Shown piece by piece: positions 50,464-59,281 of a stretch of 64,000 bases of DNA. Made by a program: the position numbers and the translations under genes. Location: the NCBI GenBank assembly GCA_020881835.1, contig CP052876.1, positions 62,001-126,000 of the forward strand. Reading direction: 5' to 3'. The DNA is from Kineosporiaceae bacterium SCSIO 59966 (GTDB taxonomy: Bacteria; Actinomycetota; Actinomycetes; Actinomycetales; SCSIO-59966). Within the stretch, counting starts at the first letter, position 1. Each line of letters starts with the position of its first letter. Below the pieces are notes generated by a model. That model saw nothing but the letters and a program-made list of their open reading frames with translations, was not told the origin of the DNA and made no database searches.

Positions 50464-52101
50464 CTACTGGTAGGAGACAAAGACGGGGGCCGGTTCGACG
50501 TCCATGGTCTGCGCCGGCGTGAACGTCGGGCGGTCCTCGTCGTAGAAGTTCTTCCAGGCCCAGTGGACGTTGTCCGGGGCCCCGGTGCGCAGGGCGTTCC
50601 AGGTGGCGAACTTCTCTTGGGGGGTGCCGTTGCCGTCGGCGTGAATCGTGACCGCGAGCTCGTCTCGTGAGGTGTCGAGCAGCTCACGGTCCCTGATCAT
50701 CGAGAGCCGGAACTGGTGGAGCACGAGGACCTTCTGCGGCAGGGCGTGCTCGCGGGTCAGGTCCGCAAGCCAGGTGATGACGCCGTTGACCTCCTCGACG
50801 CTCACCGACCCGATCTGCGCCAGGTGCCGCTGCCCCGGCTGGAGCCGCCACTCGGGGTCGAGGGCGAGTCCGACGTGCGGCTCGACGAGCAGCTCCTTGT
50901 ACCGCTTGGCCTGGGTGAGGAAGTCGGTGGTCCCGGGCTGCAGGTCGAGGACGACGAGCATGCCCGCCTCACGAGCGGCGTCCACCCACGGGCGGAGCTC
51001 CTCGACTGTGGACTCACTCGACCAGTCGCCGTCGCGGCCGGGCTCGCTCGAGGCGACGGTGGTGATGATCTCGAAGGCCGGGACCACCGGGACGTCGGAC
51101 AGCTCGGCGTACTCGGCCGCCGTCCGGTGGGCACGGTCCACGGCCTCGTCCAGCGGCTGCTCTCCCATCACGCCGAGTGCGCTCGTGCCGGGGTGCCCGT
51201 AGAGCGCGACGACGCGCCGGTGCGGGAAGACGACCTGGCCTCCACCGGGCAGCTGGACGCCGGTCGCTGCGGTGGCCACCCGCGCCTCGACGGTGTCGAC
51301 GTCGCCGAACGCGTCGCCGAGCGCCAGTACGTGCGACGGCGGGTGCTCGGCGAGCTGGGCGATGGCATCGGGCTCGGTCCGCGGGTCGCCGTCCGGGAGC
51401 TCGAGCACGCGTGCCCCGGCCGCCGAGGCGGCGGCGACGGCGGTGGACGACCAGTCCGCGCCGTCGGTGAGGACGACGACGTCGCCCAGCGGCTCGGCGG
51501 CCGTCGTGGCCGGCAGGTCCGCCGGATCGGTGACGACCTCGGCGCCGGCGGCATGGACGGCGGCAGCGACGGTCTCGTGGTCCAAGGCTCCGGACGACGT
51601 GGGGCTCGGGGCGGTCGTTCGGCCAGAGCTCTGGGTGGACGTGGGAGCCGAGGCCGGCGTGGAGGTTGGCGTGGCTTCCGGAGGTCCCGGCTCGGCGAGG
51701 AGGACGCTCTCGGTGCCGAGGCGGTGGAGCTCGGCGGTCAGCTCGGCCGGGTCGGTGGCAGGGTGCAGCACCGGCGCGCCGCGATCCACGGCCGCCTCGA
51801 CGACTGCGGCGTCCGACGGCGCCGCGACGGCCATGACAGGAGCAGTCTCGAAGAGGTCACGGACCGTGGTGAGCGCCGCGCTGGCGGCGTCCTGGTCCGG
51901 GAGGACCGTCGTCGGCTCGGCGGGCGCACTCGTGTCGAACCGCGCCGGCTCGACGTGCAGGCCCGAGGTCGCCGGAGTGTCGGTTCCGTCGTTGGCTGCG
52001 GTTCGAGAGGCCGAGCCGCCGCCGTCCGTGCACCCCGCCAGCGCCACGGCGCCGGCGGCGAGACCGGCGGCGACGGTGGCGGGCAGGCGGCGGGAGGTCA
52101 C
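50464..52101 (-). CDS. Lipoprotein of unknown function with an extended C-terminal domain
   Basis: 545 residues. The signal peptide ends AVALAGC, a lipobox. The middle has two Rossmann-like segments reminiscent of cell-wall-binding repeats (ALTTVRDLFETAPVMAVAAPSDAAVVEAAVDRGAP ... LGDVVVLTDGADWSSTAVAAASAAGARVLEL) separated by a threonine/serine/proline linker. The C-terminal 280 residues are barrel-like (VVALYGHPGTSALGVMGE, VPAFEIITTVASSEPGRDG, GMLVVLDLQPGTTDF, HVGLALDPEWRL, QKVLVLHQFRLSMI), which looks like a TIM-barrel hydrolase fold of unknown substrate. It is monocistronic and cell-surface anchored. Confidence 0.75.
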   Translation of the reverse strand: MTSRRLPATVAAGLAAGAVALAGCTDGGGSASRTAANDGTDTPATSGLHVEPARFDTSAPAEPTTVLPDQDAASAALTTVRDLFETAPVMAVAAPSDAAVVEAAVDRGAPVLHPATDPAELTAELHRLGTESVLLAEPGPPEATPTSTPASAPTSTQSSGRTTAPSPTSSGALDHETVAAAVHAAGAEVVTDPADLPATTAAEPLGDVVVLTDGADWSSTAVAAASAAGARVLELPDGDPRTEPDAIAQLAEHPPSHVLALGDAFGDVDTVEARVATAATGVQLPGGGQVVFPHRRVVALYGHPGTSALGVMGEQPLDEAVDRAHRTAAEYAELSDVPVVPAFEIITTVASSEPGRDGDWSSESTVEELRPWVDAAREAGMLVVLDLQPGTTDFLTQAKRYKELLVEPHVGLALDPEWRLQPGQRHLAQIGSVSVEEVNGVITWLADLTREHALPQKVLVLHQFRLSMIRDRELLDTSRDELAVTIHADGNGTPQEKFATWNALRTGAPDNVHWAWKNFYDEDRPTFTPAQTMDVEPAPVFVSYQ

Positions 52102-52231
52102 CGGGGCAGGGTAGGTCGGTGGTCTTCGTTTGTCCGTTCGGCGGCAGGACGTCGACTCGCCGAGGGGCGGGCAGGTGTCGGCCTGGATTTCAGGGGCGCG
52201 CGGGAGTCGGGCTAGACTCGGCGCGCTCCAT

Positions 52232-52304
52232 GCGCCCGTAGCTCAACGGATAGAGCATCTGACTACGGATCAGAAGGTTGGGGGTTCGAGTCCCTCCGGG
52301 CGCG
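52232..52304 (+). tRNA. tRNA-Arg (anticodon ACG)
   Basis: 73 nt. Acceptor GCGCCCG pairs with CGGGCGC. The anticodon loop CTACGGA between TCTGA and TCAGA gives ACG, whose A is expected to be edited to inosine. T arm GGGGGTTCGAGTCCCTC. No encoded CCA. Confidence 0.97.
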
Positions 52305-52325
52305 CGTCGCGTTGAGACAGCGACA

Positions 52326-52365
52326 CAAGGCCTCTGACCAGCGGAAACGCCGGGCGGAGGCCTTG
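52326..52365 (+). terminator. Hairpin terminator after tRNA-Arg
   Basis: CAAGGCCTC and GAGGCCTTG, nine-base arms around a 22-base loop, followed by CTCGTTTC. Confidence 0.65.
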
Positions 52366-52440
52366 CTCGTTTCGCTGTGGACGGCGCCGCCAGCGCGCGG
52401 CCAGCCACCCTCTCATGGTGAGGCGGCGGTTGGCGGAGTC

Positions 52441-52863
52441 TCAGTCCTCGGCGACCCGCACGTCGACGTCGATGTTGCCGCGCGTGGCGTTGGAGTAGGG
52501 GCACATCTGGTGCGCCTGCTCGGCGAGGGCCACCGCCTCCTGGTGAGGCAGGTCGGGGATCGTCACCTCGAGCGTGACGGCCAGGCCGAAGCCTCCCTCT
52601 TCGCGTGGCCCGATGGCCACCCTGGCACCGACGGTCGATCCCTCGACCGACGTCTTCGCCTGCCTGGCAGCGCCCTGGAGCGCCGAGTGGAAGCAGGCGG
52701 CGTAGCCCGCGGCGAACAGCTGCTCGGGGTTGACGCCGCCACCGGGTCCGCCCATCTCCTTGGGGACGGCAAGATCGAACTCCACCTGCCCGTCGCTGGT
52801 GCGCACGTGACCGTTGCGACCGGCGCCGGTGGAGAGGGCCTCAACGGTGTAGAGGATCTCCAT
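52441..52863 (-). CDS. ohr: Organic hydroperoxide resistance protein (Ohr)
   Basis: 140 residues. The two redox cysteines are in FAAGYAACFHSALQGAA and HQMCPYSNATRGNIDVDV, and the start MEILYTVEALSTGAGRNGHVRTSDG is typical of Ohr. It reduces organic hydroperoxides using lipoylated proteins. It is distinct from the OsmC-type protein at 15395. No OhrR gene lies alongside. Confidence 0.94.
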   Translation of the reverse strand: MEILYTVEALSTGAGRNGHVRTSDGQVEFDLAVPKEMGGPGGGVNPEQLFAAGYAACFHSALQGAARQAKTSVEGSTVGARVAIGPREEGGFGLAVTLEVTIPDLPHQEAVALAEQAHQMCPYSNATRGNIDVDVRVAED

Positions 52864-53008
52864 CCCTGCAGCGTGCCACGTCCCGACGAGTGCGGCGAGA
52901 GCTCCCGTGGGATGCCTTGGTAGTCATCGAGGCGGCCGGGGGACGGTAGTGGCCCCACGGCGGCGCAAACCCTCCCCAGTGCGCAGACGTGGTGAGTGGG
53001 TGTGCGGG

Positions 53009-53731
53009 TCAGACCGAGCAGGAGCCGTCCTGGCAGCCGTCCCCGTCCTGCCGTCCGGTGCCGGTGGTCGCTCCGGCGCCGACCATCTGCAAGGGGTTGG
53101 CCTTGGCCCACGCCTGCTCCAGCGCCTGGCTGAACACCTCGACGGGCTGGGCCCCGGAGACGCCCACCGCCTCGGCGAGGACGAAGAACGGGACGCCCGT
53201 GGCGCCGTACGCCTGGGCCCGGGCGACGTCCTGGTGCACCGCGTCGGCGAACTCGTCCCCGGCGAGCACCTCGCGCACCCGGGCTTCCTCCAGGCCCACG
53301 TCGGTGGCCAGTCGGACGAGGGTGTCGTGGTCACCGATCTGCTCGCGCTCGGTGAAGTACCCGCGCATGAACCGCTCGTGCGCCGCACCGGCCAGCCCCT
53401 GCGTGGCGGCCAGGTGGATCAGCCGGTGGGCGTCGAAGGTGTTGCCCAGCCGGGCCTCCTCCAGGTGGTACTCCAGACCCACCTCTGCGGCCATCCGCTC
53501 GATACGCGCGTTCATCTGGCGGGCCTGCTCCAGGTCCGTGCCGTACTTGCGCGACAGGTGCTCGGTGGTGGTCTCGGTGCTCGTGGCGGGGGCGGTCCGG
53601 TCGAGCTGGAAGCTGTGCCACACGATCTCGACCTGGTCCCGGTGCGGGAACGACTCCAGTGCCTGTTCGAGGCGACGCTTGCCGATGTAGCAGAACGGGC
53701 AGACGACGTCGGACCAGATATCGATCTTCAT
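53009..53731 (-). CDS. DsbA family oxidoreductase (FrnE-like)
   Basis: 240 residues, cytosolic. MKIDIWSDVVCPFCYIGKRRLEQAL carries the active CPFC, and GATGVPFFVLAEAVGVSGAQP carries the cis-proline. This is the FrnE / 2-hydroxychromene-2-carboxylate isomerase-like branch. The C-terminus GRQDGDGCQDGSC has a C-x4-C pair, a second redox motif known in some FrnE proteins. Confidence 0.9.
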   Translation of the reverse strand: MKIDIWSDVVCPFCYIGKRRLEQALESFPHRDQVEIVWHSFQLDRTAPATSTETTTEHLSRKYGTDLEQARQMNARIERMAAEVGLEYHLEEARLGNTFDAHRLIHLAATQGLAGAAHERFMRGYFTEREQIGDHDTLVRLATDVGLEEARVREVLAGDEFADAVHQDVARAQAYGATGVPFFVLAEAVGVSGAQPVEVFSQALEQAWAKANPLQMVGAGATTGTGRQDGDGCQDGSCSV

Positions 53732-53809
53732 GTCCTGCGCAACCGCCGGCCGCACCGGGCCATTCCGGCTCGGTGGTAGACCTCGGTCCCGCGGCTAGGC
53801 TCTCCCGAC

Positions 53810-54730
53810 GTGAGCGAGCTTCAGGTCGAGGCCGCCGTCCCGCCAGCCGAGGACGCCGAGGTCACTGCCCGCTGGCAGCGTCTCGGCATCCCGGGGCTGG
53901 CCGACGTCCACACCCACTTCCTGCCGCCGCGGATGCTGCGCCGCGTGTGGGCGCACTTCGACGAGACGGGACCGCTCATCGGCCGGGCGTGGCCGATCAC
54001 CTACCGCTGGAGCGAGGCAGACCGGGTGGCGCACCTGCGCGCGCTGGGAGTCCGGCACTTCACCGCGCTGCCGTACGCTCACCGGCCCGGGATGGCGGTC
54101 GACCTCACCGAGTGGGCGCTGGAGTTCGCCGATCGGACGCCGGAGTGCGCGCCGTCCGCGACCTTCTTCCCCGAGCCCGGCGTGCTGGACTACGTGCGCT
54201 CGGCGCTCGACCGCGGGGCCGCCGTCTTCAAGGTGCACGTCCAGGTCGGGGGGTTCGACCTGCGCGACGAGGTGCTGGACGCCGTGTGGGGCGTCCTCGC
54301 GGAGGTCGGCGTCCCGGTCGTCATCCATGCCGGCAGCGGTCCAGTGCCTCGCGCGGGACTCACCGGACCGGAGCCACTCGCCGGGGTGCTGCGCCGGCAC
54401 CCGACGCTGACCGCCGTCGTCGCCCACATGGGGGCGCCGGAGTACGAGGGCTTCATCGAGATCGCCGAGCGGTACCCGCGCGTCCACCTGGACACCACGA
54501 TGGTGTTCACCGACTTCTTCGAGGAGACGGCGCCGTTCCCGCGCGCGCTGCTGCCCCGGCTCGCCGACCTGCAGGACCGGGTCGTGCTCGGGTCGGACTT
54601 CCCGAACCTCCCCTACCCGTACGCACACCAGCTGGAGGCGCTCGAGCGCCTCGAGATGGGAGACGACTGGCTGCGAGACGTGCTCTGGCACAACGGGTTC
54701 AGACTGATAGGGGCGTCAGCCGTGAGGTAG
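53810..54730 (+). CDS. Amidohydrolase family protein (amidohydrolase 2 type)
   Basis: 306 residues. GLADVHTHFLPPRML is the metal-binding H-x-H, followed by VPVVIHAGSGPVP and VVAHMGAPEYEGFIEIAERYPRVHLDTTM and the catalytic-aspartate block RVVLGSDFPNLPY. This is the TIM-barrel amidohydrolase 2 family, which includes hydrolases and decarboxylases; the substrate cannot be told. GTG 53810 is used. It stands alone. Confidence 0.88.
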   Translation: MSELQVEAAVPPAEDAEVTARWQRLGIPGLADVHTHFLPPRMLRRVWAHFDETGPLIGRAWPITYRWSEADRVAHLRALGVRHFTALPYAHRPGMAVDLTEWALEFADRTPECAPSATFFPEPGVLDYVRSALDRGAAVFKVHVQVGGFDLRDEVLDAVWGVLAEVGVPVVIHAGSGPVPRAGLTGPEPLAGVLRRHPTLTAVVAHMGAPEYEGFIEIAERYPRVHLDTTMVFTDFFEETAPFPRALLPRLADLQDRVVLGSDFPNLPYPYAHQLEALERLEMGDDWLRDVLWHNGFRLIGASAVR

Positions 54731-54841
54731 TGGGACCGGCCGTACGCTCACTGTCCCAGCGCAGGGCAGTCGGCGGCTCGTCGTCGACCACAGGGATCCG
54801 TGCCTTCGGCCTCTGGTCTGCGCCCGTGACCACACCGCACG

Positions 54842-57418
54842 ATGGCGCGGATGGGCGACGGCATCGACCTCCAGTCCGGCCTCTCCTCGACTGAGGCGGC
54901 GGCTCGGCGTGCTCGTGACGGCCCGAACCGGATGCCTGCGCCCCGCCGGACGAGCATGGTGCGCCGCTTTGCCGGCCAGCTCGTCCACTTCTTCGCGGTG
55001 ATGCTGTGGGCGGCTGGGGCGCTGGCGTTCGCCGCTGGTCTGCCGCAGCTCGGGGTGGCGATCTTCCTGGTCATCGTGGTGAACGCGGTCTTTGCGTTCG
55101 TCCAGGAGAGCCGGGCTGACCGGGCCGCGGAGCGGTTGCGGGAACTGCTGCCTCGTCGGGTGACGGTCAGGCGGGACGGCCGCCTGCAGGAGATTGACGC
55201 GGGAGAGGTCGTGGTCGGCGACGTGCTGGCCCTGGGGCCCGGGGACCGAGTGCCTGCTGATGCCACCGTGGTGGTGGCCCGCAACCTGCTCGTCGACACC
55301 TCCTCCCTCACCGGCGAGAGCGAGCCGTCACCGGTTGACGAAGGGACGCTGTACGCCGGCTGCTTCGTGGTGGAGGGCGAGTCCGACGCGGTGGTGACCG
55401 CCACCGGGGTATCGACGCGCCTGGCGGGCATCGCTCGTCTCACCGTGCAGACGCCGAGTCCGCCGAGCCCTCTGGCCCGGGAGCTGCACCGGGTGGTGCG
55501 GGCGATAGCGTCAATCGCCGTGGCCGTCGGTGGCGGCTTCTTCGTGCTCGCGCTCGTCCTGGGCGACTCGGCTTCGGACGGACTCGTCTTGGCCATCGGG
55601 GTGACCGTGGCCCTGGTCCCCGAGGCCCTGCTGCCGACCGTCACGTTGTCGCTGGCGTGGGGCGCCGAGCAGATGGCCAAGCGCGAGGTGCTCGTGCGGG
55701 AGCTGGAGGCAGTGGAGACGCTGGGTTCGACCACGTTCATCTGCACGGACAAGACCGGCACACTCACCCGCAACCAGATGACGGTGGTCGAGGCGTGGAC
55801 GCCGGGGGGCACGGCTGTGATCGACACGCCGGGCTACGAGCCCACTGCGACAGTGGTGCTCTCCAACCCCGGTGCCCGCCACGGTCTCGAGGTGCTGGCC
55901 CTGTCCGCGGTGCGCTGTTCGGCTGGGTACGTGCACCCGGTCGACGGCGGTTGGGCCCCCCACGGCGATCCGATGGAGGCAGCACTCGACGCCTTCGCCC
56001 GTCGCCTGGGACTCGACACGGACGACGACCGGACCAGCCACCGGCCGAGTGTCCGGTTCCCGTTCGACCCTCGCCGCCGGCGCATGTCGATCGTCATCGA
56101 CGACGAGGTGCTCGTCAAGGGCGCGCCCGACACGGTCCTACCCCTCTGCTCGGACGTCGAGGGCGCGGCGCAGGCGCTGACTGCGCTCACCGACAAGGGC
56201 CTGCGGGTTCTCGCGGTTGCCGGCAAGGCGACGGCCGGGTCGGCGCCGAGCTCGGCGGAAGACGCCGAAGCCGGTCTCTCGCTGATGGGCCTGGTGGCGA
56301 TGGAGGACCCGCCCCGCCCCGATGTCGCCGAGGCGATCGAGACCTGCCGCCGTGCCCGGATCAAGGTGGCCATGATCACTGGCGACCACCCGGCGACTGC
56401 TGCCGCTATCGCCACCCAAGTGGGCCTGCGCCGGCCCGACGACCCGGTTCTGTCCGGCGATGAGCTGCCCGCCGACGATCAGGTGCTCGGTGCACTGCTC
56501 GACCGGGACGGCCTCGTCGTGGCCAGGGTGTCGCCCGAGGACAAGCTTCGCATCGCTCGATCTTTGCGGGCCCGCGGCCACGTGGTGGCCATGACAGGCG
56601 ACGGGGTCAACGACGGCCCCGCCTTGCACGAAGCCGACATCGGGATCGCGATGGGCGCCTCGGGCACGGACGTGGCCCGCGAGGCCGCCGACCTGGTGCT
56701 CCTCGACGACCACTTCGCCACCATCGTTGCCGGCATCGAGCAGGGGCGGACGACGTTCGTCAACGTGCGCCGGTTTCTCACCTATCACCTCACCGACAAC
56801 GTCGCTGAGCTCGTCCCCTTCCTCGTCTGGGCTCTGTCGGGCGGGCACTTCCCCCTCGCCCTCGGCGTCCTGCAGATCCTCGCCCTCGACCTCGGCACCG
56901 ACACCCTCTCAGCCGTCGCGCTCGGCGCCGAACCCCCCGCCAGAGGGGTGCTCGAGCAGCCACCGGTGTCGGGCCCGCTGCTCAACCGGGCCGTCGCCCG
57001 CCGCGCCTTCGGTGTCCTCGGCCCCACCGAAGCGGCGATGTCGATGACGGCGTTCGTGGTGTCCTTCGCCGCCGCCGGATGGCGGCCCGGCGAGCCGTTC
57101 CCCGGCGGCGCGACCGCTGCTGCGGCCTCGGGGGCCGCGTTCATGACCGTCGTGCTCGCCCAGACGGCCAACGCGTTCGCCTGCCGGAGCTTCATCCACT
57201 GGCCCGGCGCCCTCGGGTGGACGACCAACCGGCTCCTGCCCCCCGCCATCTGCCTTGGGCTCGCGTTCTCGCTGCTCGTGCTGTTCGTGGAGCCCATTGC
57301 CAACGAGCTCGGGCACGCGGTACCACCGCTCGCCGGCTGGGTGATCGCCGTCCTGTCGGTTGGTGCTGTCCTCGCCGCGGACGCGATCGACAAGCGACGC
57401 CACCATCACCGACGCTGA
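54842..57418 (+). CDS. Cation-transporting P-type ATPase (P2-like)
   Basis: 858 residues. The phosphorylated aspartate is in CTDKTGTLTRNQ (Asp303). The actuator loop is DTSSLTGESEPSPV, the hinge is MTGDGVNDGPALHEADIGIAMG and the nucleotide site is VLVKGAPD. Transmembrane helix 4 has PEALLPTVTLSLA in place of the usual PEGLP, and helix 6 has LALDLGTDTLSAVALGAEPP, close to the Na/K- and Ca-ATPase groups. Ten or so helices. It probably moves Na+, K+ or Ca2+, but the altered helix 4 leaves the ion open. It stands between the conserved genes and the sulfatase island. Confidence 0.88.
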   Translation: MARMGDGIDLQSGLSSTEAAARRARDGPNRMPAPRRTSMVRRFAGQLVHFFAVMLWAAGALAFAAGLPQLGVAIFLVIVVNAVFAFVQESRADRAAERLRELLPRRVTVRRDGRLQEIDAGEVVVGDVLALGPGDRVPADATVVVARNLLVDTSSLTGESEPSPVDEGTLYAGCFVVEGESDAVVTATGVSTRLAGIARLTVQTPSPPSPLARELHRVVRAIASIAVAVGGGFFVLALVLGDSASDGLVLAIGVTVALVPEALLPTVTLSLAWGAEQMAKREVLVRELEAVETLGSTTFICTDKTGTLTRNQMTVVEAWTPGGTAVIDTPGYEPTATVVLSNPGARHGLEVLALSAVRCSAGYVHPVDGGWAPHGDPMEAALDAFARRLGLDTDDDRTSHRPSVRFPFDPRRRRMSIVIDDEVLVKGAPDTVLPLCSDVEGAAQALTALTDKGLRVLAVAGKATAGSAPSSAEDAEAGLSLMGLVAMEDPPRPDVAEAIETCRRARIKVAMITGDHPATAAAIATQVGLRRPDDPVLSGDELPADDQVLGALLDRDGLVVARVSPEDKLRIARSLRARGHVVAMTGDGVNDGPALHEADIGIAMGASGTDVAREAADLVLLDDHFATIVAGIEQGRTTFVNVRRFLTYHLTDNVAELVPFLVWALSGGHFPLALGVLQILALDLGTDTLSAVALGAEPPARGVLEQPPVSGPLLNRAVARRAFGVLGPTEAAMSMTAFVVSFAAAGWRPGEPFPGGATAAAASGAAFMTVVLAQTANAFACRSFIHWPGALGWTTNRLLPPAICLGLAFSLLVLFVEPIANELGHAVPPLAGWVIAVLSVGAVLAADAIDKRRHHHRR

Positions 57419-57630
57419 TTCCGGCAGGCGCGTCGACCCGCTGGCCGAGCCCCGCCTCGCCTGGGGCGTGGGTCAGCCTGCGCCGATGGGTCCGGGGCGA
57501 GACCCTTTTCGACGGCCCGGTCCCCGCAGTCGTCGTACTCGGACGACGGGTGGGGCCCTGCGGGCTCTGGTGCCGGCGACGGGGACGAACCGAGGCAGGG
57601 CGATACTGGGCCGGAGGAGGAAGGTTGGCG

Positions 57631-58038
57631 GTGACTGATCGGCCCAGCGAGGTTGAGGGGAGCGCTGACCGTCCGTGTGGCGCTCCTCCGGACCGCTTCG
57701 CCGGCGAGGCTGACGCTCGCCCGAGTGCTCTCCTGGTCATGGCCGAGTACGGCGTGGAGGATCCGGTGTGGGCCAGGCCGACGGGTCACGGCGGGCCTGT
57801 ACGACTCACCGACCTCGGTGTCACACCGCAACTCGTCAGTCGTCTCCGAGGGTGGAATGAGCAGTTTGAGAACCTCGCCGCGACGAACTTTGAGTGGGAG
57901 AGTCCCGAGGTGGAGGACGCCTGGATTCGTGAGGGCCTGAACCTGGCCTACGAGTTGCAGAACCAGCTTCCTGACATTGACATCAGCTACGCGCACGACG
58001 GGGACGGTCGTTCAGTGCGGGAACGGCGCGGACCGTGA
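57631..58038 (+). CDS. Hypothetical protein, acidic
   Basis: About 135 residues. After a variable N-terminus it has AEYGVEDPVWARPTGHGGPVRLTDLGVTPQL and RLRGWNEQFENLAATNFEWESPEVEDAWIREGLNLAYELQNQLPDIDISYAHDG, an acidic helical region. GGAGGAGG just upstream supports GTG 57631. I do not recognise a function. It converges on the formylglycine-generating enzyme gene. Confidence 0.65.
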   Translation: MTDRPSEVEGSADRPCGAPPDRFAGEADARPSALLVMAEYGVEDPVWARPTGHGGPVRLTDLGVTPQLVSRLRGWNEQFENLAATNFEWESPEVEDAWIREGLNLAYELQNQLPDIDISYAHDGDGRSVRERRGP

Positions 58039-58113
58039 CGAGGGCGCAACTGGCTGAGATTCTTCGACGCAGCACCGACATGGCCGGCTGGTCTCCACCG
58101 CGCCAGGCCCTGC

Positions 58114-59085
58114 CTACGCCCCGACGGTACGGAAGCCCCCGTTGGCCATGGACGAGTCCGGAGTGTTGGAGGAACGCGCGGCGTTCCGGTACCGGTTGCA
58201 GTACGAGTCGTGACAGAGGAACGAGCCGCCGCGCATGACCCGCGCGGTTCCCCTGTCAGGGCCCTGAGGCGCTACGGTCGGCGAGTTCTCGAAGTACCTC
58301 GGAGAGAACCAGTCGCTGCACCACTCCCACACGTTGCCGACCGTCTGCCACAAGCCGAACCCGTTCGGCGCGTAGGTGCGAACCGGTGCAGTGGTGAGGA
58401 AACCGTCTTCCTGGGTGTTCAGCACCGGGAACCGCCCCTGCCAGATATTGCATCGCCATTCATTTCCGTGTGGCGGTGCCAGGTCATTTCCCCACGGGTA
58501 GCGGGCTCCTTCGAGCCCTCCCCGGGACGCGTACTCCCACTCGGCCTCGGTCGGGAGTCGCCGGTTGGCCCACGCGCAGTATGCCTGTGCATCGTTCCAG
58601 CTGACGTGGACGACAGGGTGGTCCTCGCGCCCCTCGGTGCTGGACCGGCGCCCCTCGGGGTGCCGCCAGCTTGCGCCCCGGACGCCCAACCACCACGGAG
58701 TAGCTGGTGGCCGTCCGACGATGTCGTCAGGGTCAGCTGCCAGCGCCAGATGGAACACCGCTGAGTACCCGAACTGCTCGGCCTCGGTGACGTAGCCGGT
58801 GTCCTCGACGAAATGAGAGAACGCCTCGTTCGTCACGCTGGTGGCGTCGATGGAGAACGCCTCGAGCTCGACGCGGTGAACGGGTCGCTCTCCGTCGGAC
58901 GCGATCCCGTCACCGTGGTGGTCGCCCATCAAGAATGCGCCGCCAGGGACCGTCACCTGCTCAATCGCATGGATCCCACCGTCGCCGGTCGGCCGCGGGC
59001 CGCTCCGGGCCGGTGCCGTGAGCGTCTCGTGCGACCGCGACGGGGCGCAGCAGGCGGCGGGTGCACGACCCTCTCCGTCCGTCAC
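58114..59085 (-). CDS. Formylglycine-generating enzyme (sulfatase-modifying factor)
   Basis: 323 residues. The FGE-sulfatase fold is evident from VPGGAFLMGDHHGDGIASDGERPVHRVELEAFSID, EDHPVVHVSWNDAQAYCAWANRRLPTEAEWEYASRGG and NVWEWCSDWFSPRYF. The active region GGSFLCHDSYCNRYRNAAR has both copper-binding cysteines (about Cys291 and Cys296), and NGGFR follows at the end. It oxidises the cysteine of C-x-P-x-R sulfatases to formylglycine using O2. Base composition is less GC-rich than in the rest of the window (for example around 58441-58500), which suggests transfer. The sulfatase at 63653 is its likely client. Confidence 0.95.
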   Translation of the reverse strand: MTDGEGRAPAACCAPSRSHETLTAPARSGPRPTGDGGIHAIEQVTVPGGAFLMGDHHGDGIASDGERPVHRVELEAFSIDATSVTNEAFSHFVEDTGYVTEAEQFGYSAVFHLALAADPDDIVGRPPATPWWLGVRGASWRHPEGRRSSTEGREDHPVVHVSWNDAQAYCAWANRRLPTEAEWEYASRGGLEGARYPWGNDLAPPHGNEWRCNIWQGRFPVLNTQEDGFLTTAPVRTYAPNGFGLWQTVGNVWEWCSDWFSPRYFENSPTVAPQGPDRGTARVMRGGSFLCHDSYCNRYRNAARSSNTPDSSMANGGFRTVGA

Positions 59086-59220
59086 GGCTCACGTCCCCTC
59101 TAAGTACGTCGACCCGGCGACCTCGTGGCCGCGGTCACGGTGATGGGCGGACCTGTCGGGCAAGGAAGCAACCTCCCAGAGGCGTTCAAGCACTCCGAGC
59201 TTCGCCTCCGTGTCGTCGTA

Positions 59221-59232
59221 GGATCGGTCCAA
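59221..59232. promoter_or_regulatory. LacI-type operator between the FGE and lacI genes
   Basis: GGATCGGTCCAA differs by one base from GGATCGATCCAA found before the importer (60411-60422). It suggests autoregulation. Confidence 0.5.
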
Positions 59233-59281
59233 GCGGGCTGGCTCGTCAAGGAGCGCCCGGCCTTGGAGAGGCGACACGGCC

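Noticed and set aside
58035-58238. 67-residue frame after the hypothetical gene at 57631
   Set aside because: Mostly antisense to the end of the formylglycine-generating enzyme gene, and the translation is Arg/Ser/Trp-rich without motifs.
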